A stretch of DNA of 64,000 bases. It comes from Sabethes cyaneus. Taxonomy: Eukaryota > Arthropoda > Insecta > Diptera > Culicidae. The stretch lies in NCBI RefSeq assembly GCF_943734655.1, contig NC_071355.1, positions 91,111,449-91,175,448 on the forward strand, read 5' to 3'. Made by a program: the position numbers and the translations under genes. Of this stretch, positions 56,570 through 64,000 are shown one piece after another (within the stretch, counting starts at the first letter, position 1; every line of letters starts with the position of its first letter). Under the pieces are notes generated by a model that searched no databases, was not told the DNA's origin, and saw only the letters and a list, made by a program, of their open reading frames with translations.

Positions 56570-58505
56570 TAGCTGACCCGACAAACTTCGTATTGCCACG
56601 AATTAAACTGTGTTGTACATAAATCGTGAATCTCGGATGACCTTTGTCACAACCACGAGTTTTGCAAGTTTCTGAGGAGTTCATGGGTGTTTTAATATAC
56701 AAATTTTTCTCACAGTAAAGTAGAAAACAACTCCCCCCATCGCTCAGCCTGATAAAATAAAGCGGATAGCATTTAAATATTCGCCATCATTACGAACCAT
56801 TTCGCCGAATACCATTTTGCGGAACACCAATTTTCGGTTGACCATAACGCGAAAAACCTTACGCGGGATGTACCATTTCACGGAAAATCTTTTCGTAGAA
56901 AGTACCATTTCGCAGCGGTGACCCAACTGAAGGAAAGTAATAGAGGTCAGTAGATCTAGGAAAATAAATAAACCTAGATAGAGGTGATCTCTACGGGGAG
57001 CTGCCCCCCGCAGTGGCCGGCGCGTCCGACGGCAGGTCGCTGGCAACACTCGCGGGCTATGGCCATCTCGCGCTGAATTATCTAATGTTACTATTGATAG
57101 TTTTTGGTGGTCTTGTTATTGATTAATGTTTTATGAGCCTAAAATTTCTCGAGTTTGATTAGTTTTTGAGTTACGCAAAAATATCTGTTTTATTTGTATG
57201 AGTCCTTATCCCCCTACCACATGGGTGAGGGGTTTCAAACCATCATTAAAAAAATTCCTGCCTCCAAAACCCCCCACATGCCAAATTTGGTTCCATTTGG
57301 TTCCATTTGCTTGATTCTAGAGTTATGAGAAAATTTGTATTTCATTTGTATAGGAGCCCCTCCCCCTCCTAAAGTAGAGAGAGGTTTCAATTCACCATAG
57401 AAAAAATTCTTGTCTCCAAAAACACCCACATGTCAAATTTGGTTCCATTTGCTTGATTAGTTCTCGAGTCATGAGGAAATTTGTATTTCATTTGTGTGGA
57501 AGCCCCCCCCCTTTTAAAAAGGAGAGGGGTAATTATTCCCCTCCTATAGAGGGGAGGGATCTCAATTCACCATGGAAAAAAAAAAATTGCCTACAAAAAC
57601 ACCCACATGCTAAATTTGGTTCCATTCGCTTGATTAATTCTGGAGTTATGAGGAAATTTATTTTTCTTTTGTATGGGAGCCCCACCCCTCCTAAAAAGGT
57701 AAGGGGTCCAAATTCATCATAGAAAAAATTCATGCCGCCAAAAACACCCACATGCCAAATATGGTTCCATTTGATTAATTAGTTCTCGAGTTATGAGGAA
57801 ATTTGTATTTCATGTGTATGGAAGCCCCCCCTCCTGAAGTAGGGAGGGGTCTTAATTCAACATAGAAAAAATTCTTTTTTTCAAAACCACCCACATGTAA
57901 AATTTTGTTCCATTTGCTTGATTAGTTCTCCCGTTATGCAGAAATTTGTGTTTCATTTGTATAGGAGCCCCCCCCCCTCTTAGTGGGGGGAGGTGTCTCT
58001 AACCATCATAAGAACCTTCCCTGGCCCCAAAAACCCCTATACGCAAATTTTCACGCCGATCGGTTCAGTAGTTTTCGATTCTATAAGGATTATTCGGGTA
58101 GACAGACAGAAATCCATTTTTATAGGTATAGATTTGTATGGGAGCCCCTCTTCTTAGGGGGGAGGAGGGATCTCTAACCATCATAAGAACCTTCCTGGCA
58201 CCAACAACCCCTACATGCAAATTTTCACTCCGATTGGTTCAGTAGTTTTCGATTCTATAAGGAACATAGAGCAGACAGTAATCCATTTTTATAGGCATAG
58301 ATTGGTATGGGAGCCCCCCTCTTAGTGGTGGGAGGGGTCTTTTGCCATCGAGAGAACCTTCCCTAGCCACAAAAACCTCTACAAGCAAATTTTCACGCCA
58401 ATCGGTTCAGTAGTTTTCGATTCTATAAGGAACATAGGGACAGACAGACAGACAAACAGATAGACAGACAGACAGAAATCCTTTTTTATAGGTATAGATA
58501 TAGAA
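56570..58505. repeat. Composite tandem repeat block with poly-C runs
   Basis: It starts CTAGCTGACCCGACAAACTT (a widespread insect repeat start) and ends with ATCCTTTTTTATAGGTATAG at about 58498. Between 57190 and 58500 about eight units of 115-190 bp repeat the order: GAGTTATGAGGAAATTTGT, TTTCATTTGTATGGGAGCCC, C-run plus GGGGAGGGG, ACCATAGAAAAAATTC, AACACCCACATGCCAAATTT. The last units switch to a variant with CGGTTCAGTAGTTTTCGATT and a CAGA microsatellite (58437-58477). Region 56750-57060 is an unrelated insert with CCATTTCGC-type words. No coding. Confidence 0.8.
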
Positions 58506-58673
58506 ATTAAAATTCTTATAGAAAAAAATTCTTTCATCGCTGTTGTGTAGGTTCACAAACTGCACTTTCCAGGAAAATATCATGAATCTTGGATAATCTA
58601 TAACGAAGCTGTTCCCGCTCACTCATTGTTGACTACTTTCTCCTGTATCAAGTTTTGTAGGTATTTGCAACTA

Positions 58674-59200
58674 CAGTCAACCAAAAAAGTATTCGGACAG
58701 CAGCGCATAAATTTTGCGCAGTATTTTTGCAAAGAATGGTAACACATATTTTTTAAAACAATGTTTAACTAAAGCATATTTAGATGCAAAACAAAACTTC
58801 GGGGAAAGCTTTCCGTTTGAAGATAAAGTACATATAATTTGAATTGCCTAAAAATGCAGCCAAAAAAGTATTCGGACAGTTAACTATTACCTACTTGAAA
58901 TAAATGTCCTTTCTCGCTCAACTACCACCTTGTAGGACCATTTACATTCTTGATGACCTGTTTTAATCTGTTTAGGATAAAATTAATAATTTTTCAAATA
59001 TCCCTCTGCGAATTGCTGACCATTTTTTTGCAAGAGCTCGGTTTAAATCATTTTGATAAGAAATCAAATGATTTCTCATTATAGAAATGAAATTATCTAA
59101 AAAAATGTTCAAAAGGGTTCAAATCTAGACTCAATGCTGATGTTTCGATAGCGCTAGGACAACTGTATGGTGCCTACCGCTTACAATTATCGACAGTATG
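58674..59200 (-). mobile_element. Tc1-like transposon relic
   Basis: CCAAAAAAGTATTCGGACAG occurs at 58681 and again in direct orientation at 58861, as in Tc1-like elements with repeats inside the terminus. On the minus strand near 59140-59100 the words SALSLDLNPFEHFF correspond to the conserved transposase block 'SPDLNPIEHLW'. The rest of the transposase is shredded and the opposite terminus was not found. Confidence 0.65.
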
Positions 59201-59561
59201 TTTAGATTCAACATCCCGGTACAATATATATATGTACCACAATTACAATTTTGCTTTAATTTCACTTAAAATTGTTCAGATAATTGAGCTTACACTTAGT
59301 TCTATCCAAAAATATATATCTTTGCTACCTCGGAGCTTTCCATGCACCCCAGCAAGGTACGACAGCACCAACCCTTATGCAAAAATAACTAAAAGAGAAG
59401 GATTACAGGAAAATCACTCGTCGGCAAGTAAACAAGCAATGCGGTTAGTGTCATACCTTGTCACTTTAAATTAATTTCCTTTAGCCAGGTTTTGGTTGAT
59501 TTTAAAAAGCAAAGCAAAGCCTGGGAGCAAATTCCGTTATCGAAATTTGACCTTCTGTTTT
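59201..59561. other. Unassigned DNA
   Basis: Nothing recognised. Confidence 0.3.
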
Positions 59562-59715
59562 TATACGACAGATTTCGCAACCAGCTGTTAGAATACAGGA
59601 CAGTGCGGGGTCAGTGCTACGATCCTATTGACTCTAACAGCCTCTCCCAGCCGAGATTCGAACATACGACGACTGGCTTATTAGACCAGCGTCTTACCTC
59701 TAGGCCAACTGGGAG
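59562..59715 (-). mobile_element. tRNA-derived SINE
   Basis: The minus strand begins with a tRNA-like head: A-box-like GGCCTAGAGG (complement at about 59698-59707), an anticodon-arm-like stem around TCTAATAAG, and a good B box GTTCGAATCTC (complement at 59653-59663). A body shared with the copy at 14461-14655 follows. It could be mistaken for a tRNA gene, but there is no acceptor stem pair and the body continues beyond. Confidence 0.75.
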
Positions 59716-60370
59716 GATTTTAAAAAGCAGGCAGCTTAAAAAACTAAACTTTGAGAACTAAAATATCAGTTAGGTGCAAGAAAATTGACTGACAGGTTAG
59801 TCGAGCAATCATTCAGCATAGCAATTCATGAATGGATTGTTTCGAAGAGTAGAAGACTGAGTAACACATACACTGTCAGCAGTTCAGTAGTCATGCCCTT
59901 GGGCTGACAGATAAAAGAATACTACCAGGAGTAAAATTGTATGCGCTGAATGCGTTTTATATTCGCCTTCATGCGGGGTTATCAATTTTTTCTAGCACTG
60001 ACCACTACATTTAACTATAAGAGAGATTTTTTTCACAGTCAAAAAGCTACATCGGGGTTACATAGAGTTTGGTGCTCTGAGAATAAACCCACGCTAGTCA
60101 CTTGACAATGAATTGCCTGATTCTACTAAGATTCGACCCCCCAACACTCGTTTGTCAAAGCAGACTCGGAAACCTTGCGGCTACGCCCCCCCTCATGGTA
60201 TGGGCAGGGAAACTATCGAAAACTGGCTGAAGAAGAAATCCAAATTTTATATATCTTACTTGCTTCCCAGATGGCCTTGAGCTAGAAGCTGATCTACCCT
60301 TTGTCCGGCAGAACAAAGGGAAGAAATCAGATATCTTCAGTAGAGATGGTATGGGGTATGAAAATTTGAA
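59716..60370. other. Unassigned DNA
   Basis: Nothing recognised. Confidence 0.3.
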
Positions 60371-60560
60371 TACCCGAACCCGACCCGTACCTGATCAAGA
60401 AAAAAATTAAAAACCCGTACCCGACCCGAACCCGCAAGTTTATTATTTTTGATACCCGAACCCGACCGCAACCCGACGGGTACGGGACGGGCCCGGGTAC
60501 CCGACCATCTTTAGTGTTAAATGTGGTCAATAGAGATACCCGACCCGACCCGTACCCGTA
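60371..60560. repeat. Low-complexity (ACCCGACCCGTACCCG)n tract
   Basis: ACCCGAACCCGACCCGTACC-type words repeat irregularly, interrupted by AT-rich spacers. Minisatellite-like. Confidence 0.85.
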
Positions 60561-60565
60561 GATGG

Positions 60566-61870
60566 ACTAAGTTATCTGGAACTCCTCAACGTCCAAGTGC
60601 ATGTTTTCGTGGTTAAGTCGGTCAAGCGGTGTTCCGGAGTCAACAAACACCAGCAGAAAAGAGTTTTGGAATTCGTTGTTCTGCTCCAGTATAATGCGGA
60701 GCGTTGTGCTATGGTCTACACATGATCGGCCAGCACTGAATCCAGTTTGCTGCCGCCGGAGAGTAGCTTCTATCATCTCCTGGATCCCGTTAAGGATTAC
60801 CTTACAGTGTAATTTAAGAGTAATACAGAGCAACGTGATGCTACGATGGTTACCGCATTTAGGTAGGTCTCCTTTTCATAGGACTTTGACAAAATTGCCC
60901 TGCATCCAGCCCACCGCAAAAGTTGCGGTTACCCATTCATTGCTTACATCCCATATATGGCTGGCAAAGATAGGTTAGGTTTGAGCATATCTTTTGACAT
61001 GAAGTCTGGCGCTCTGGTGGATTTCATACGTTTGATGGTTGCTTGAATTTTATTTAGTGACAGGGCCTCAGAGTTGACGCGATTAATGCGATGAATTATT
61101 GACGTCATGCGCTGTTGATTTTGTTGGTCTCTGACATTTGAGATTCGAAAGAGTTGTTCAAAATGTTTATTCCATCGCTTAAGATGTGATGTACGATTCT
61201 TTAGTTGCTGACCGGATCTGTCCTTCAGCAATATCTTAACATTTATCCTGGCACCACTAAGAATTATCGTGTAACAAACGAATATCATTGAATAAAAATA
61301 TCATTGGCGGTGGGGCGATTTCTACTTCTTCAGCTAGGGAGCTAGGCCAGGCTCTCTCGCCCCGCTAACAAGCTTGTTTAATAGCCCTCTTTGGTTCGGC
61401 GTATCATTGAAGGACAGCTGTCTTAACCGCCCTGGGTCGTACTCGCTCAATACCGGCTTTCACCTCTCTCCGCTCGTCTATCATCCTCCAAATTTCATCC
61501 GAAATCCACTCCCCTTGCCCGCTGCGCACTTTGCCGAGGGTTTCGTCACTGATCGTGATGGAGAGGTTCTTGATGCCGGTCCATTGCTTTTCGACAATTA
61601 CACCAAGTGGCAAGTCCGAGACTCAGGATTCAAGTTATTTGACAAAGGTTCTTTTCACCTCGAGATTCTTCAATTGGCGGACATCGAAATCTTATCGTAT
61701 CGTATCTTAACAATAACAAGGTGATGGTCGAATACAATATCGTCGGCTCGGCGTTACGCTTGTTGCGTATATCAAGAAGGTTCCTTCTCCGGCTGATGCA
61801 GATGTGGTCAATTTGGTTTTCTGTTCGGCAATCGCGGCATACACCTACGTGACTTTATGTGCTGGTCTTG
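60566..61870 (-). mobile_element. Decayed LINE (RTE/Jockey-like), endonuclease to RT
   Basis: Minus strand, right to left: TENQIDHICISRRRNLLDIR (about 61820-61760, endonuclease end), GKVRSGQGEWISDEIWRMID plus ERREVKAGIE (61530-61440), LLKDRSGQQLKNRTSHLKRW plus NKHFEQLFRI (61230-61140), KIQATIKRMKSTRAPDFM (about 61060-61000), then RRQQTGFSAGRSCVDHSTTL plus RIILEQNNEFQNSFLLVFVD (60760-60630, RT start). It lacks the catalytic core and has several stops. A different family from the left-edge LINE. Confidence 0.8.
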
Positions 61871-62862
61871 TTTGTTACTACAAAACTCTGTGAACAGCTC
61901 TCCGTTTTCGCTCATCTTTCCTAGTACTAGGCCATGAAGACCCATGTACAGCGACTATAGACTGCAGACCGTATTTCCATTTGCCCTGGGATACCTTATT
62001 TGATTGCAACAACCACTTGCTGAAGTTTAAACATGCTTTACTCTCCTGTGTTTTAGTTACATAACCGAAGAAAAAAATTAATAAATAACAAAAGTCCTTT
62101 TCTTTCTAACATCCTTTCCTTTCGAAAATTGGGAATGCTGAAGATCTGGAATACATTATGTTGTTACCAGTCATAAATAAATAAATAAATGATGACACAT
62201 GAATAACACATTCTCCATCGTAACGTTATGGTTTTTTTTTTCAATTTGCGAAAGTTTTTGTGTATCTGTGATTGAGTCACGTAAACAAACTAAGCGAGAG
62301 TTATTATCTACTAACCAGGTGTGAAAACTAAAAACACTCTCCCTCTCAGTTAGTTAAACATGAACAAATACGTTAGTATAATTCATTAAAGCAGAATTGA
62401 CATCACAATTGCTTTAAATTTCTCGAACCATAATCACATAATCACAATTGAAAATCACAAATGACTGAATAAATTGAAACGATTTGTTATTAAATCATAA
62501 AACAGAACTAAACATACCTTGTATACTTAGTTACCATTATGGAGTCGTATATCTCTTGCACAATAGGAAATCATTACTATTTACTATCCGTTTTATGTTT
62601 CTTCCTATCTCACTAGGCCGCTAAACACGTGTATTCAATTGCATCGGACGACGGACAACGAAGTTCTCTACTCAACATTATGCCCCATCGGCAGCGATTT
62701 GTTTATAATCAAAACCAATACCAAAGAAGCGTTCGTGCGGAGTGAAAATACGATAAGCTTTTCCATTGACGACTCACGTTAAGTCTGTCTCCCATTCACA
62801 CTTGTAAAAACCTGGTGTTTGTTTGGTGTGCGAGCGAGGCCTGATAGCCGACAAACGACAGA
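61871..62862 (+). other. Region upstream of the GMC gene (promoter/5' UTR)
   Basis: AT-rich up to about 62600, then a more complex 260-bp stretch leading to the ATG that is probably 5' UTR. No decisive TATA or initiator found. Microsatellite AAAT repeats at about 62178-62190. Confidence 0.4.
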
Positions 62863-63064
62863 ATGAGTGAGCTGGTAGGAGCCGCCTTCGGTTCGGTAGC
62901 CACGGCGGCTTCGAACGTCGGATGGTTTGCGCCTATGCTAGTGGCGGCCATTGCCTACTTCCAGTATGAAGACTTCGTAGACCCAGAGGCAAGAGTGATA
63001 GATATTCCAACAGATTCAATGATGGATAAATACGATTTTATTATAATAGGTGCCGGTTCGGCTG
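62863..63064 (+). CDS. GMC oxidoreductase, exon 1
   Basis: Starts ATGAGTGAG after GACAGA. The N terminus MSELVGAAFGSVATAASNVG is followed by a hydrophobic stretch (residues about 8-33), either a signal/anchor segment or an insect GMC leader. At residues 54-68 comes DKYDFIIIGAGSAG, the dinucleotide-binding GxGxxG of the FAD domain. The donor GTATAA follows 63064, splitting a Gly codon in phase 1. GMC enzymes are FAD-dependent alcohol/sugar/steroid oxidoreductases. The specific substrate cannot be told; members include glucose dehydrogenase and ecdysone oxidase. Confidence 0.93.
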
Positions 63065-63125
63065 GTATAATACACGGTATATTTAGTAATTCTGTTTTAG
63101 TTTTAACTATTTCGTTCGGTTGCAG

Positions 63126-63296
63126 GAGCGGTATTAGCCAATCGACTTACAGAAGTCGAAAATTGGAACGTTTTAGTACTAGAAGCTGGTGGAGATGAGA
63201 CTGAAATTTCAGAAGTACCATTAATGGCTGGATATTTGCAACTAAGTAAATTAGACTGGAAATATAAAACTGAACCTTCCGGAAAATACTGCTTAG
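63126..63296 (+). CDS. GMC oxidoreductase, exon 2
   Basis: After the acceptor GGTTGCAG it reads GAVLANRLTEVENWNVLVLE, then AGGDETEISEVPLMAGYLQL and SKLDWKYKTEPSGKYCL. It completes the ADP-binding fold (the VLVLEAGG strand ends in the acidic residue that binds the adenosine ribose). The donor GTGAGT is at 63297. Introns are 61 bp before and 69 bp after. Confidence 0.95.
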
Positions 63297-63365
63297 GTGA
63301 GTATAGATAAACATTAAGCATACATGCATCTTACAGTACTGCTGTTTTTGTTGGCAATATTTTAG

Positions 63366-64000
63366 CTATGCTTGGAGGACGTTGTAATTGGCCCCGAGGA
63401 AAAGTATTGGGTGGTTCGAGTGTCCTGAATTACATGCTTTATCTAAGAGGAAACAAAAAGGATTATGACAATTGGGAATCCTTGGGCAATGCCGGTTGGG
63501 GCTACAAGGATGCTTTGTATTATTTTAAAAAATCAGAAGATAATACTAATCCATACCTGGCCAATACTCCATACCATTCAACGGGCGGTTATTTGACAGT
63601 AGGAGAAGCACCTTACCACACCCCGTTAGCAGCTGCTTTTGTTGAAGCAGGTGTCGAAATGGGATACGACAATAGAGATTTGAATGGTGCCAAAACAACA
63701 GGCTTTATGATAGCACAAGGAACGATCAGAAGAGGCGGCCGATGTAGCACTGGTAAAGCATTTTTAAGACCGGCGCGTCTTCGACCTAATTTGCATGTCG
63801 CCATGTACTCGCATGTAACACGTATCATGATTGACCCTATAACTAAAGTCGCGTTTGGAGTAGAATTCATCAGAGACAGGAAAATTCACCATGTTCGAGC
63901 TACGAAGGAAGTGATATTATCCGGTGGTTCAATCAACTCACCACAAATTCTTATGCTCTCAGGAATAGGTCCGAAAAGTGAACTCGCAAAACATAGAATT
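63366..64000 (+). CDS. GMC oxidoreductase, exon 3 (runs off the window)
   Basis: Begins AMLGGRCNWPRGKVLGGSSV; RGKVLGGSSVLNYMLYLRG matches GMC signature 1. It continues through DYDNWESLGNAGWGYKDALY, GYDNRDLNGAKTTGFMIAQG and RRGGRCSTGKAFLRPARLRP. Near the edge, GSINSPQILMLSGIG matches GMC signature 2. The frame stays open to base 64000 (336 residues so far of the usual ~600-650). The C-terminal substrate domain with the catalytic His pair lies outside. It resembles the insect GMC cluster enzymes, annotated as 'glucose dehydrogenase [FAD, quinone]-like'. Confidence 0.95.

Noticed and set aside
59562..59715. tRNA gene on the minus strand
   Set aside because: A and B boxes are good, but there is no paired acceptor stem and the sequence continues into a body shared with another copy at 14461; it is a SINE.
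62641..62720. ATGCCCCAT... near 62682 as an upstream start for the GMC gene
   Set aside because: That frame does not continue into the FAD-binding exon; the ATG at 62863 reads straight into the GxGxxG motif.

Overview
The window looks like a piece of a large, AT-rich, transposon-packed insect genome, most likely a mosquito. That call is an inference. It rests on exons that read as insect flotillin-2 and an insect GMC oxidoreductase, on very short introns (61-71 bp) beside a 29-kb one, and on a dense mix of LINE, BEL/Pao, Ty3/Gypsy, pogo-like, hAT-like and SINE remnants typical of culicine genomes. No bacterial, organellar or CRISPR-like features were seen.

Only two host genes are recognisable. 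Flotillin-2 (Flo2) lies on the minus strand. Six coding exons are visible (42249-42436, 38805-38943, 9264-9480, 9057-9192, 8591-8989, 8350-8529). All join in phase at GT/AG sites and cover the protein from the Gly-Gly-Cys-Cys motif near its N terminus to the stop codon. The first coding exon was not found and probably lies beyond the right edge. A GMC-type FAD oxidoreductase starts at 62863 on the plus strand (exons 62863-63064, 63126-63296, 63366 to the edge), upstream of the visible Flo2 exons. This arrangement fits the conserved insect layout, recalled from comparative work, in which the GMC cluster sits inside a large 5' intron of Flo2.

Region by region: 1-2640 holds LINE relics in both orientations; 2769-3863 is a TA-flanked inverted-repeat element; 6430-7320 is a LINE relic; 8350-9480 holds the 3' exons of Flo2. 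The 29-kb intron (9481-38804) holds LINE, SINE, pogo-like and other repeats. It also holds a complete, nearly pristine Ty3/Gypsy LTR retrotransposon (17092-26338, same strand as Flo2; LTRs of 1320 bp differing at one position; 4-bp target duplication; gag and pol linked by a canonical -1 slippery heptamer), and a decayed BEL/Pao element (about 33130-36970) that has been invaded by other elements. From 40.1 to 51.5 kb there is a run of nested inverted-repeat elements, including a LINE carrying three inserted elements. From 53 to 62 kb there are a possible TATA promoter, LINE 3' ends, a tandem poly-C-rich repeat block, a Tc1-like relic, a SINE and a second LINE family.

The most notable pattern beyond the genes is that several MITE families with unrelated sequences share one design: TA-type flanks, often a CAGT-like terminus, and a 10-17 bp motif from the terminus repeated inside the element. 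I did not find a clear new multi-gene system; the nested Flo2/GMC arrangement and the very young Gypsy copy are the most informative items.
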